Part shown: positions 20,794 through 30,996 of the stretch, piece by piece
How the letters are laid out: the number at the start of each line of letters is the position of its first letter
Position numbering within the stretch: position 1 is the first letter of the stretch
Source of the DNA: Rebecca billardiae RCC1528
Lineage: Eukaryota > Haptophyta
Reading direction: 5' to 3'
Length of the DNA stretch: 64,000 nt
Assembly: GCA_965240325.2 (NCBI GenBank)
Contig: OZ251223.1
Span: forward strand, 3,286,001-3,350,000
Notes under the pieces: generated by a model
The model's input: only the letters and a program-made list of their open reading frames with translations
The model's database searches: none
What the model was told of the DNA's origin: nothing
Translations under genes and position numbers: made by a program

Positions 20794-23118
20794 CTACTTC
20801 TTTTGCTGCTTTTGCTTTGCAAGCTCTGTGAGCGAGGGGAGATCCTCCTCCGGCTCCTGTCGCAGCATGGCGGGCGGCTCAGGCGCCGTTGGGGGCATCG
20901 AGTCCTTGAGCCAGTCGTGCTCAAGCAGCTGCGCGGCCGTCGGCCGCTTCGACGTGTCGCGCTCGAACATGAGCCCCATGGCCGCCTTGAAGGGCGCCGG
21001 GAGCACGGTCGGGTAGTCAGGCGCCGTGTTTGCGTTGACAATGTGGTACATGATGGCGTAGGGGTGCGCTTTGTCGCCGAGCTGGTCGGCCCACGGCGGC
21101 CGGCCCGTGAGCATCTCGATGCACACGCATCCCACGCTCCAGATGTCCGCCTTCCGCCCGTACCCGGTGCCTTGGATCACCTCGGGCGACATCCAGAAGG
21201 GCGTGCCCTTGAGCGTCTGCGCGCCGTCTGTCTTGAACCCCGCGCCCGTCTCCATCATCTGCCACGAGGGCGCAGCCGGGCCGGCGCGCGTGCGCGTCAG
21301 CGTGCTCAACTCGGGCGCAGTGCGGAGCCCGCGCGCGCGCGAGCAGACCACGCGCGGCCGCGCGCGCCACCTTGGCTGAGCCGAAGTCCGCGACCTTGAC
21401 GTGCTGGTAGGTCGCATCGACCAGGATGTTGGCGCTCTTGATGTCGCGGTGGATCACCTCCTTCTCGTGCAGGTACGCGAGCCCGCTGAGCACCTGCGCG
21501 GTGTACGAGGCGATCGTGCGCAGTGGGAGCACGATCTGGTGCGCAGGCGGCCCTGCAGACTCGCCACCGGCCGCCGCCTCCGCCTGCGCGCGCTGCTGCC
21601 GCTGCCGCGCCTGCTGCGCGGCAATCCGTTTGATCAAGTCGGCGAGCGCGCCGCCACGGACGTACTCCATGGCGATGTACAGCTCCTCGTCGGTGCGCTC
21701 GGTACCCAGATAGCGCACGAGGTTCGGGTGCGCGAGCTTGCGCATCACCTGCCGCGGCCGCGCGGGGCGCCGCGGCGCGCGGCGCACCAGTCTGTGAGCA
21801 GGCGGCCAGGGGATGCGGGCGGTGCGCGAGGCTGGGGCGGCGCGCGCGCGCGGCGGTCCGCGCGCACCGCGATCTCGCGCTCGAGCTCCGCGAGCGCCGC
21901 GAGGTCCGTCGCGTTCTGCCCCGCCACCAGGATCTGCTTCACCGCGAAGGTCCGGTGCTGGTCCATGTCCACCGCCAGGAACACGCGCGCGGTCGCGCCG
22001 CGGCCAATCTGTCGGCCGATCTTCCATCGGGAGCGGCCGATCTGCAGGGTGGAGTTCTCGTCGTAGTCGGGGTCGCCGGGCTTGGAGACGCGCGGAGAGC
22101 TGCTGGTCGCCGTGGCCGTCTTCGCCGGCGCCGAGAGCGGGCCCGCCGGCGCGACGACGGAGGGCACGTGCTCGGCCGCCGAGTCGTCGCCCGCGGCTTG
22201 CTTGCGCGGCTTGGGCGAGGGCGGCGCATCGACCGTCAGCACCTTGGACGCGCGCCGCTCGCCGGCGCCGGCGGGCCGAGTGGCGCCGTCGATCGTGGCG
22301 GTGCCCGTCACCTCGATCGACGGCGCCGCTTTCGAGCCGCCCTTCGCGCCCGCCGTGCCCGTCGCCTTGCCCACGGAGGCGAGGCTGGCGACACCGCTCA
22401 CGTCCGTGGCGTCAGCATCCTCGTCGTCCTCAGGCCGGTACGTGAAGTCGACGCCGTCGTCGCTCGAGGCCTCCTCGCCCTCGTCGAGGGCGGCGAGCAT
22501 GCTCTCCGCCTTCTCCGCCGCCGCCGAGCCGCCCGCGGCCGACGCCTCCGCGCGCGCCGCCTGCAGCTCCATCAGCGTCGTCTCAGACAGCCCGTACTCG
22601 AGCGCCAGCGCCTTGAAGTCGAGCTCGGGGATCTCCTCGTCGGCCTGCACCTCGTCGACGACCTGGAGGTCGTCCTCGTCGAAGCCGAATTGGGTCTGCA
22701 GGTGCCACAGCTCGAGCGCCTTCGCCTCGAGCTCCAGGTTCTTCTCCGCCATCATCGTGAAGAAGAAGGGGAAGTCGGCGACCGCCTCGAGCGCATTGCG
22801 CACAACCTTGGTCGACGGCGCGCGCGCGTTGACGGTGCATGCCTGCTGGAGGCGGTCCCAGTTCGCTCCGAGCGAGGTGAGGTGGTTCTCGATCAGATCG
22901 GAAGCCAGCTTCCCGTACGCGGCGTGCACCTGCGACAGAGCGAGCGAGAACCCTTCCCCCGTGTCCCTCGGCTGGCCCTCGACCGGCCATGCTGCCTCGG
23001 GCGACTCGAAGACGGTGCACTCCTGCTCGACGAAGGCGTTCATCGGCTTGGTGAAGGCTTCGGACTTGACGAAGGCCGCCACGGCATCGATCAGCTTGAT
23101 CCCGCCCAGTGAACCCAT
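20794..23118 (-). CDS. BART-domain / STE11-type protein kinase fusion
   Basis: Exons on the minus strand: 23118-21868, 21748-21371, 21258-20794 (697 residues). The start at 23118 is the first ATG; the frame extends upstream only through a TTG. Residues about 7-130 match the BART domain of CFAP36/ARL2BP: a helix AVAAFVKSEAF, then FVEQECTVFESPEAAW, and DFPFFFTMMAEKNLELEAKAL, the typical d-F-x-x-F-x-x-M-M-x-x-x-N-x-x-L-e end. A disordered acidic linker follows. The kinase (about 360-625) has IGRGATARVFLA, VKQI, HRDIKSANIL, DFGSAK, GTPFWMSPEVI and IWSVGC, the signature of MAP3K/STE11 kinases. BART domains bind ARL2/ARL3 GTPases, so the kinase may be recruited by an ARL, possibly at cilia (inference). 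Divergent from the methyltransferase at 23274. Confidence 0.88.
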
Positions 23119-23273
23119 CGCGCCCGCGCGGCCTCCTGCCGAAAAACCACGCCCAGCAATGCCCGCGATCGCGAGCAACCCTCCCGTCGTCAGCAGTCGA
23201 GTCCGGATCAGCGCACTTCGCGGCTCGGCGCCTCTCGACTACCTGGTATCGAGCGACAGGCAACGGTTGGACG

Positions 23274-24044
23274 ATGGCGGGCTCGAAAACCGACGACGCG
23301 ACGAGCAACGTCCAGGCACAGGCGCGGAGCTGGATCGATGCGCACGCCGAGGTAGCCGACATGAACCAGTATTGGTACTCGCCGGACACGATTGGCGCGC
23401 TCGTCCGTGTGCTGCGGGCCCATTGCCTCGGCGGCGCCCCGCCAAGCGCAGATGGCGGAGCGCTCGACTGCGCCTTCGTGTCCACACCCTCCCTGTACTA
23501 CGTGCTCGCCCCCGAGGAGCGCCAAGCGTCTCGCGTTCTCGACTATGATCGCAAGTTGGCCAGAGCTGACGCGAGTGGCTACGTCTTCTTCGACTTCAAC
23601 GACCCCCCAGAGACGCTCCCTGCGGAGCTCAAGGGCGCTTTCAAAGCGGTCGTGATCGACCCTCCGTTCATCACCCGCGACGTGTGGGAGAAGTACGCGC
23701 GCGTGGCACGCTGGCTGCTGAAGCCGCAGGATGGGCTCGTTATCGCCAGCACCGTCATCGAGAACGCCCCGATGATGGCTGAGCTCCTCGACGTGCGGCC
23801 CAACATCTTCCTGCCGTCGATCCCGCACCTGCCCTACCAATATGCCCTGTACACCAACTTCGACGCGCCCGAGCTGGGCGAGCCCAACCCGGAGATCCCT
23901 GCCGACCCTCACGAGCTGCTGCGCGCGCAGGCAGATGGCGTGCATCTCGCGGAGTCGCGCGCGGCTGAGGCCCCGCTTGCTGGCGCTGGCCCCGCATACG
24001 ACTTTGAGGCCATGATCGAGAAGGCGATGCGCGGCGCCGCCTGA
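23274..24044 (+). CDS. EEF1AKMT1: eEF1A lysine N-methyltransferase (EEF1AKMT1/EFM5 family)
   Basis: 256 residues; start at MAGSK, after which the family sequence begins. It has the hallmark NQYWYS near residue 32, a strand FVSTPSLYYVL, the acidic-loop FFDFNDPP, and VVIDPPFI, the D-P-P-F catalytic motif that gave the old name N6-adenine methyltransferase 2. The C-terminus (LPYQYALYTNFD) matches the family's closing strand. Human and yeast members methylate Lys79 of elongation factor 1A. Length is slightly above the usual 215-250 because of a short C-terminal tail. Its start codon lies 155 bp from that of the divergent kinase gene. Confidence 0.88.
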   Translation: MAGSKTDDATSNVQAQARSWIDAHAEVADMNQYWYSPDTIGALVRVLRAHCLGGAPPSADGGALDCAFVSTPSLYYVLAPEERQASRVLDYDRKLARADASGYVFFDFNDPPETLPAELKGAFKAVVIDPPFITRDVWEKYARVARWLLKPQDGLVIASTVIENAPMMAELLDVRPNIFLPSIPHLPYQYALYTNFDAPELGEPNPEIPADPHELLRAQADGVHLAESRAAEAPLAGAGPAYDFEAMIEKAMRGAA

Positions 24045-24810
24045 GGGCCTGGGACCGCCTGAGGCGCCTTCAGGTCGGGCCGACGGCTGACTCACCGTCT
24101 GCCGTCACTGACTGTCAGAGTGTCAGACGGTCTGACTGGCAACGAAGCCTACAGTTCCATGTCTGTCACTACTGAGACGAGGGCAGTAGGGGCGGGCTGG
24201 CTGCTCAGCACGGCGATGTACTACGACGACCGTTGGCACGACTCTGACGACTCGACCGAATCCTACCGAGTGCCCGGGGGCCGCGCGGGTCGGCGACTCG
24301 GGCGGTCGGGCGGTCGGCCGGAGTTAAATGAGTCAGACTACTACGGCGGTGAATAACTGAGGCGTGAAACGGCGGAACGAACTGCGCCTGCGGCCTCCCT
24401 GCGGCGGAGTGACGGAGTCTGCGCGCGCCCCGCGGCCGCGCCCGCGGCCCGCGCGGGGCCTCGCGGGCGATGCCCCGCGAGGCCGAGCCCGAGGGTGAGG
24501 CGCGCGTGGCCAGGCGCCCGGCTGAGCGGCCGTCTGTGCCGTGAGGGCGTGAGTGAGTCTGTGCGGCTGGCCGGCCGTGGACCCGATGCTTGCCCGTGGC
24601 TCCACCCCCCCCCCCCGTTACGGCGCAGCCTCCCATATCCGTGGCCCGCAACAGCATCGGCCAGCCGGCAGCAGTGTCAAGCACTGCGGACGAAGTACGA
24701 ACAAAGTCTCGGGCCGAGAGGCCGAGAACGAGTCACGAGACGCGACTCATAATGTGGACCGCCGGCGGTGTGGGCAAGTTGCGGGCGCACCTCACGCCAT
24801 GCCAGCACAA
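24045..24810. other. Intergenic region between convergent genes
   Basis: No gene seen. It includes the phrase CAGAGTGTCAGACGG (24116-24130), also found at 418-432, and a run of 14 C at about 24604-24617. Confidence 0.5.
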
Positions 24811-26022
24811 TCAGCCCTGCACAGGTTGGCCGTCGTGCACGGAGCCGATCTGCGACCACTCGCCCGGTAGGCTCTCCTGCCACAACGACACCTGCAGCGT
24901 GGTGCGCGTTCATGGGCGGGCAGGGGAGGGGGAGGGGGTGCGTGAGCTGCGGCATGCGCGATCACGCTCATGGCTCACGCCGCACGCGCGTCGCACGCGC
25001 AGTCAGGCGCGCACCTTGTTGTCGCCCGTGCTCACGGCGAGGATCCCGCCCGTGAGCGACCATGACACCTTCCACACGGGCGCGTCGAACTTGGGCAGCG
25101 CCGTCTTGGCCCACTCCGTGGACGAGGCGTCTCGGCACCACACGATCACGCGCTGGTCCTGCGAGCAGCTCGCGATGATGGAGGCCGGCGTCGAGCCGAT
25201 CGGCGCCCACGCGACGTCCCGCACCCAGTCCGTGTGTTCTGCCAGCGTCTTTTCGAGCGACCACGACTGGCTCGTCGCATCATGCCGCCAGACCTTGACC
25301 AGGTTGTCGCAGCCGCCTGTCACGAGCTGCGCGGACGTGGGCAGCTGTGCGCTCGCACTCGCCGAGGAGACGACGGCGGCCGGCTCGTACGCCGGCGCCC
25401 AGCTGACGCTGTTGCAGCCAATCTGGTGGGCGGTCATCTTCGACGCGGTCCACGTGTCGTCCGCCTGGTGCGTGAGGATCGAGACGGTCGTGTCCGCGGA
25501 CGCGCACGCGAGCACAAGGCCGAGCTCAGACGGCGCCCACGCGATCGAGTTGACGGATGAGTCGTGGCCGTCGTACGTGTACACGCGGATCCACTGACCG
25601 GGCGATTGCTCCTTCCACACGCACACCTTGCGGTCGTACGAGCAGGATGCGAGCAGCGCGCCGTACTGCGGGTGCGCCCATGCCACCTGCCACACCGGCC
25701 CTTCGTGCCCCTTCAGCTCTGCCACCTGCACGCGCTGGCCGGTGCCCTCCTGGATGTCGTAGATGCGGATGGTGCGATCAGAGGAGCAGGTGGCAAGCTT
25801 CTTGCCGTAGTAGTCCAGCTGCGCATCGTGCTGAGCGGACCAGCGCGGGGCGCGCATCACAGGGTGCACCCAGGTGTCGTCAGCACACGACGGCGCACGG
25901 TCGGCGCACGCGCGCCGAGCGCGCTGCCCCGTGGGCCGCGCGGGAGAGGGCCTCGGGCGCGCGGTGCACACAATGAGATCCTCGTGCAACGTTTCGATCG
26001 TCTCCGTCTGGGTCGTCGACAT
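24811..26022 (-). CDS. SEC13: SEC13, COPII coat / nuclear pore WD40 protein
   Basis: Exons on the minus strand: 26022-25972, 25830-25015, 24891-24811 (315 residues, usual for SEC13). Exon 1 is 17 codons ending ETLHEDLI; exon 2 resumes with HDAQLDYYGKKLATCSSDR, the SEC13 hallmark; exon 3 gives NK-VSLWQESLPGEW to the stop. Both introns are GT-AG (141 and 123 nt). Six WD-type blades are visible, with GHEGPVWQVAWAHP, CSYDRKVCVWKE and GHDSSVNSIAWAP. SEC13 pairs with SEC31 in the outer COPII coat for ER export and is also part of the NUP107-160 pore subcomplex. It is divergent from ALG1 with 168 bp between starts. Confidence 0.93.
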
Positions 26023-26190
26023 CGGTGCGAGCTGCCGATACTCGGCCCTCGGCGTCAGCGCGAAGCCGCTGCGTTGTCCCGAGTGGCGCGGACTGGTGCA
26101 GCCACGTCAGCCGGACTTGGGGCGATTCAGCATGGCGGTGCGCGACAGCCGTCGATACTGGTAGGCCTCAAGCTACAAGCTTGCATCATC

Positions 26191-27723
26191 ATGTTGCCCA
26201 GCTTGCACTCAGAGAGCGCGCTGGCTCTGCTGGCCGTGGCGCTGGGTCTTGGAGCCGTTGTGGCCGTCATTCTGGCGGGCCTGCGGCGCCATCGCGCGGA
26301 GAGCTCGCCATGCGGTACACCCACGCGGGCCATCGCCGTGATCGTGCTCGGAGACTTTGGCCGGTCTCCGCGCATGCAGCACCATGCGCTCTCGCTGGCG
26401 CAGCACGGTCGAAGCGTGCACGTGGTCGCGCACAGTGGCACGGCGGCTCACCCGCGCGTGAGCGCCCACCCGCACATCACCGTGCACACTCTCGAGCCGT
26501 TTGTCCCGCCTGCGTGGCTGCCCGGCCTGGCGGCGCTGCCGTTCAAAGCGGTGGCGCAAGCAGCTGCGCTCGCACACGTGCTCGCCGTGCGCCTGCCGAC
26601 CGTGGGCGCCATGCTCGTGCAGAATCCGCCCGCCATCCCGACGCTCGCCGTCGCCCACGTGGCGTGCCGCCTGCGCGGCGCTCGGCTCATCATTGACTGG
26701 CACAACTACGCATACACCATCCTCGCCATCGCGCTCAGCTCGCGGGGTGGGCGCTCTCGCGCTCGGACCGCCGCGTGCGCGGCGGTGGTACGCGTGGCCG
26801 AGATCCACGAGCGGCTGTGGGCGCGGCTTGCAGACTCGCACCTGTGTGTCTCGGAGGCGATGGCGCTCGACCTGCGCACGAGCTGGCGCGTGCACGCGAC
26901 GGTCCTGTACGACCGCCCGGCAGCTGTCTTTGCGCCGCTCTCGGCGGGCGCGCAGCACGCGCTGCTCGCGCGGCTGCACGCCGGCGTGCGCGAGGCGGTG
27001 TTCCCGGCGCTGCCGCCCGCGCTCGCAGCGGCGGAGGTGGCCGCATCCGCCGCGGAGCCCGCCGCCAGGCTCACGCTGCGCACGCGCCAGCCGATGGCGC
27101 GCGGCGCCGGCGCCAATCGGCCCGCCTCTCTGCGCCCCGACCGGCCGGCCATCGTCGTCAGCTCGACCAGCTGGACGGCTGACGAGGACTTCGGGCTGCT
27201 GCTGCGTGCACTGGTCGAGCTCGACGCGCGCCTCGAGGCAGATCGCGCGCGCGGCGCCGAGGCGTGCCGCGTCGTCACACTGATCACAGGCCGCGGGCCT
27301 CTCCGCGAGCACTATGAAGCCCAGCTGCGCACGCTCGCGCTGCGCTCGACCCACGTGGCGACGCTCTGGCTCGCGGCGGAGGACTACCCTCAGCTCCTCG
27401 CGTGCGCGGACGTGGGTGTGTGCCTGCACGCGTCGAGCTCGGGCGTCGACCTGCCGATGAAGATCGTCGATCTTTTCGGCGCGGGTGTGCCCGTGTGCGC
27501 GCTCAAGTACGGCTGCATCGGCGAGCTCGTGCATGAGGGCGAGACTGGCTTGCTCTTTTCGACCGCGACCGAGCTGGCAAGCCAGCTGCACGGGCTGCTC
27601 GCCCGCTACCCGCACGAAACGCGCAGGCTCGACGCGCTGCGCGAGGGCGTCGGCGCGTGGCGTGGGCGCACGTGGGACCAAAACTGGGGCGAGATCGCAG
27701 CGCCTATGCTATGCTGCGAGTGA
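26191..27723 (+). CDS. ALG1: ALG1, chitobiosyldiphosphodolichol beta-mannosyltransferase
   Basis: 510 residues, single exon. An N-terminal membrane anchor (residues about 8-30) is followed by a GT33/GT-B fold. Family landmarks are VLGDFGRSPRMQHHALSLA, QNPPAIPTLAVA, IIDWHNYAYTIL, SSTSWTADEDFGLLL, ITGRGPLREHY and the nucleotide-sugar site ASSSGVDLPMKIVDLFGAG. It adds the first mannose to dolichol-PP-GlcNAc2 on the cytosolic face of the ER, an early step of N-glycan assembly. A low-complexity insert (about residues 275-315) makes it longer than the roughly 460 of other species. The ATG at 26191 is the first before the anchor. Confidence 0.93.
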   Translation: MLPSLHSESALALLAVALGLGAVVAVILAGLRRHRAESSPCGTPTRAIAVIVLGDFGRSPRMQHHALSLAQHGRSVHVVAHSGTAAHPRVSAHPHITVHTLEPFVPPAWLPGLAALPFKAVAQAAALAHVLAVRLPTVGAMLVQNPPAIPTLAVAHVACRLRGARLIIDWHNYAYTILAIALSSRGGRSRARTAACAAVVRVAEIHERLWARLADSHLCVSEAMALDLRTSWRVHATVLYDRPAAVFAPLSAGAQHALLARLHAGVREAVFPALPPALAAAEVAASAAEPAARLTLRTRQPMARGAGANRPASLRPDRPAIVVSSTSWTADEDFGLLLRALVELDARLEADRARGAEACRVVTLITGRGPLREHYEAQLRTLALRSTHVATLWLAAEDYPQLLACADVGVCLHASSSGVDLPMKIVDLFGAGVPVCALKYGCIGELVHEGETGLLFSTATELASQLHGLLARYPHETRRLDALREGVGAWRGRTWDQNWGEIAAPMLCCE

Positions 27724-28193
27724 ACTGCCAAGCTGCAAGCAAGTTTGCGAAGCAGCATTGCATTTGCAGTGCCGGGCCCTGCAAGTGCAACGGTGGCTTT
27801 TTGCATTCAAGTGAGTCCCAGTCAATGTTGCGCTGCTGTCTGCTGACTCTGACTCACTCCGACGAGTAGTCTGAGTCGCGCAATGGCTTCAGAGGCTGTG
27901 GCACTCGTTCACCGGGCACTTGCCGGTCACCGACGCAGCAGCGAAATATCAGTGAAATGACGCCGATGCGGCGCCACGGACGACCAGCAGCGACCCCGCA
28001 CCGCTGCCGACGACAATGTCAGCCAACAGCCCAACAGGCGCGAGTGCGTGGCGGTTGCTTTCGAAAATAAATAAATGATGGAGGCGCGCGGCCGGACTCG
28101 TAGAAACCGAGAAACTCATCAGCATCATCAATTCATCATTGTTGATGATATTCATTTCGTCATCATCAGCGGTCGGCGCCACGTCGATCGACG
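27724..28193. other. Intergenic spacer, no gene
   Basis: No coding region. The first 100 bp contain GCAAG/TTGCA-rich sequence. 28060-28170 is AT-richer with ATCATC words immediately upstream of the SRP receptor gene. Confidence 0.5.
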
Positions 28194-29040
28194 ATGGACG
28201 CCACACTCCTCGTCGTCGCGCTGCTCATTGCGCTGGTGCTCGCCTTCTTGCTGCTGCGGAGACCGGCGGTGCAACGTGGCAATGTTGTGCTCCTCGTCGG
28301 ACCTTGCGGCGCTGGCAAGACGCTCGCCTTCTTGCAGCTGCGCGACAGGCGTGACATCCCGACGCACATGTCGATGGCTGTGAATGAGGACACCTTTGAG
28401 CTCAAGAAGGGTGGAACACCTGTGCTCGTAGTCGATTGCCCGGGTGCGCCCCAGCTGCAGGCGGACTACCTGAAGCGCATTTCCACCGCGGGCGCGATCG
28501 TGTTCATGGTAGACTCGGCCGACCCGCTCGCGCAGTCAAAGCTCGCTGGCGGCATGCTGTATGAGATCTTCGTCTCAGACGCCATGCGACGGCTGCACGT
28601 GCCCGTGCTGCTTGCCTGCAACAAGAGCGACTCCGCGCGGGCAATGCCCTCGGCCCAGCTGCGTGCTCAGATCGAGAAGGAGATCGACCGCATTCAGCGC
28701 TCACGCTCGACGATGCAGGACCTCTCAGACAAGACGCAAGGCTCTATGATCAGCCAGGGCAGTGCTGCCTTCACCTTCAAGGATGTGAGCGCCCCCAACG
28801 CCGCGCGGCGAGAGGAGACGCGACGCGCGCGCCTCGCGCACGCCGTCGCGTAGTCGACCCCTGCGCCAGCTGGGCGCTTCTGACCCGGCCCTCGCGACCG
28901 CGCGCCACCACCTGCTTGTGCGCGCGCGCCTGATGGCCCTGCAGGCACCATGTGAGGTCAGCGTGACGGAGTGCTGCGCAAAGAAGCCAGGACTGGACGC
29001 GATCGTCGACTTTGTGTGCCAGCAGCTCAAGCTGCCATGA
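28194..29040 (+). CDS. SRPRB: Signal recognition particle receptor subunit beta
   Basis: Exons 28194-28784 and 28943/28945-29040 (acceptor AG at 28943-28944), giving 228 residues with a 160-nt GT-AG intron. An N-terminal membrane segment (residues 5-22, LLVVALLIALVLAFLLL) is followed by a small GTPase domain: P-loop GPCGAGKT, a DxPG-type switch (VVDCPGAPQL), and the guanine-specificity motif NKSD. Exon 2 supplies VTECCAKKPGLDAIVDFVCQQL, the C-terminal strand and helix with the SAK-like G5 motif; the family conservation across FKD-APCEVSVTEC fixes the splice. It anchors the SRP receptor alpha subunit on the ER membrane for co-translational targeting. Confidence 0.9.
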
Positions 29041-29283
29041 GCACTCCTCTACAGGCGATGGCTGACGGCCACTGCGTAGGGCAATATTCGGGGAGGGGGG
29101 GGGCATTAATTGGCGTAGGACCGTGTACGCGGCGTTCTGTCGTTCGGTGCCGGCGGCCGACGACGCGCGCACACGGTCACGCCGACAGACACTCGTGTCA
29201 TCAATCTTAGGATAGAGTACTAATTACTATATGAGTAACTGTAGTATGACGAATGCGCTATATATATATATATATATATAATT

Positions 29284-29331
<48 letters not shown>

Positions 29332-29534
29332 GCGCGCACTGCGCGCAGTGTCAGTGTTACGGTTCACAACATTGCAGGCGATGCGCGACCGGCGCGTCCG
29401 GACGCGTACGCCGCTCAGCGACTAAGACGACTGTCTGACAGTGCCACACTGAGCCGCGGTCCGAGTGAGTGAGTGAGTCAGTGACACTCCGAAGACAGAC
29501 AGCGCTTCAGGCCCTCAGCTGCGTCAGCACGCGC
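29041..29534. other. Intergenic region with simple repeats
   Basis: No gene. It contains a G-run near 29090-29102, a (TA)n tract at about 29259-29280 and a (CAT)n trinucleotide array annotated separately. Confidence 0.6.
29288..29331. repeat. (CAT)n trinucleotide array
   Basis: About 14 perfect CAT units between an AT dinucleotide tract and GC-rich spacer; non-coding. Confidence 0.95.
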
Positions 29535-30506
29535 TCATGATTCATAGACCTCCACGCGCCGCGTCTTGGCCATCCCATCCCATGACGAATTCGCGCGGAT
29601 ATACGCGTTGCCGTACTGGTAGAGCAGGCCAAGGCTGGGGCCAGGCCCTCCGAGCTCTGCAACCTCGCCAAAGCTGGGGAAGCTGAGAACATTTTCCATC
29701 CCATCAGCGTCCACCTCGCAGATGGGCACAAAGAGCTGAGGGTCAAGCCACGAGTTGTTTCCTGTGTTGATGAAGAGCTCTGCTGTCGCGTTCCACGTCA
29801 CGCCGTCGGGGAATGCCCGCGTCGTTCTGCCGCTGGTGGACATGGCGAGCGTGCCAAAGGTATTGCTGAGGGCAGGCACATTCGGGCAGGAGCGGCCTGC
29901 CCACGCCGTGCAGCAGGGCATCCGTGGAGGCTGTGGCCGCAAGATGGCGCACCGAGACTTGGTGGTGGACCAGTTGTACACGTTGCTCACGGCCGGGGCG
30001 CCAGCCGTCCCAAACTGCACCACTTTCAGGTGGTCTGTGTCGATGACACGGAAGAAAAAATTCCGCTCGTAATATCCATGGCGCGCGAGGTTGAAGACAC
30101 GATCGACCCATAGCGGAGCACGAGCTCGCACGCATCGTGCCGTGAATGGGCCATAATTGGTGCCGAAGCGGATGTCAAACGCGGATGGCGCCCGCTTTCG
30201 CATGGCAGGCCTGCACGGATGTCGCAAAGCGGCCGCGTACGGCGATCGCCCTTTGCTCTGGGAGTCCTCAACATGTTGTGGTCCTAAGCGCGGCGATGAA
30301 TTTGTCGTCGTCGCGAAGAACACTGCACAGACAACCAGTGCGCTCCCAAAGGCCACCAAGGCCACCCAACGCTGTGAGATGCTCACGCCCCAGGCCGCGA
30401 AGTCGTCTGATGGCACCATGCGCTGCTCGGCAGGGCGCCCGGCCGTGCCGCCCTTCGCGGTCGGGCTCGACACTCCCATCATGGACGTCGGGCGGGAGCA
30501 GCGCAT
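29535..30506 (-). CDS. Membrane-anchored divergent cyclophilin-type PPIase
   Basis: 323 residues from the ATG at 30506; the ATG at 30479 has a better context and may be the real start. Residues about 47-68 form a single membrane anchor (WVALVAFGSALVVCAVFF), giving type II topology with a luminal domain. The C-terminal 200 residues are a cyclophilin-like domain: DIRFGTNYGPFTARC (first strand pair), FFRVIDT (position of the catalytic Arg), VVQFG (position of Q-M-G), AMSTSG, ELFINTGNNSWLDPQLFVP (the F-F-I-x-x-x-x-x-x-W-L-D region) and SFGEV. Several catalytic residues are replaced, so isomerase activity is uncertain. The family seems widespread in algae from memory. Cys pairs suggest disulfides in the lumen. 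Confidence 0.75.
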   Translation of the reverse strand: MRCSRPTSMMGVSSPTAKGGTAGRPAEQRMVPSDDFAAWGVSISQRWVALVAFGSALVVCAVFFATTTNSSPRLGPQHVEDSQSKGRSPYAAALRHPCRPAMRKRAPSAFDIRFGTNYGPFTARCVRARAPLWVDRVFNLARHGYYERNFFFRVIDTDHLKVVQFGTAGAPAVSNVYNWSTTKSRCAILRPQPPRMPCCTAWAGRSCPNVPALSNTFGTLAMSTSGRTTRAFPDGVTWNATAELFINTGNNSWLDPQLFVPICEVDADGMENVLSFPSFGEVAELGGPGPSLGLLYQYGNAYIRANSSWDGMAKTRRVEVYES

Positions 30507-30996
30507 ACGCAGTCGGTCGGACACGACCGTACAGTTTACTAAGATTAATAAGAGACGCACACAGCTCAGGCAGGCGAGATTGTAGCTTCAGTAAGATACT
30601 AGTAGTACTATGGATACTACCGTACAAAGGCGGCGCAGGCACGGGCGCACCAGCGCAGAATCGGCAGATCTATCCGGCATCATCACAGCAAGCTGGCCAA
30701 GAGCTAAGTGTGGAGGGACGCTCCACTGCTAGCTTACGGTAGGCGGAGTGAGGGGGTCACATCCGGCAAAGTTCAGTGGGGCGGGAGCGCTTGGGCCTGC
30801 CCGAGATTATCTAATTATAATATGGGCAAGCACATTATAATTAGGACGGACCCATATAATCGGCCCTAAACCTGTAGTCGTCATGGATTCCCCCTTGCAT
30901 CTGAAGCTCGCGCGTGTGCTGCTATCCAGGTGTCGACGATCCGTCGATCGCGGACGCAGTCAGCCACGCGCCGTCCTGTCCTGAGTCCCATTCAGC
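30507..30996. other. Intergenic spacer, no gene
   Basis: No coding region seen. 30800-30870 is AT-rich with TATAATTATAAT-like words and partial inverted symmetry around TTATAATTA. Confidence 0.5.

Noticed and set aside
24205-24684. 159-residue minus-strand frame between EEF1AKMT1 and SEC13
   Set aside because: Low-complexity translation over GC-rich spacer and a C homopolymer; no family resemblance and no start context.
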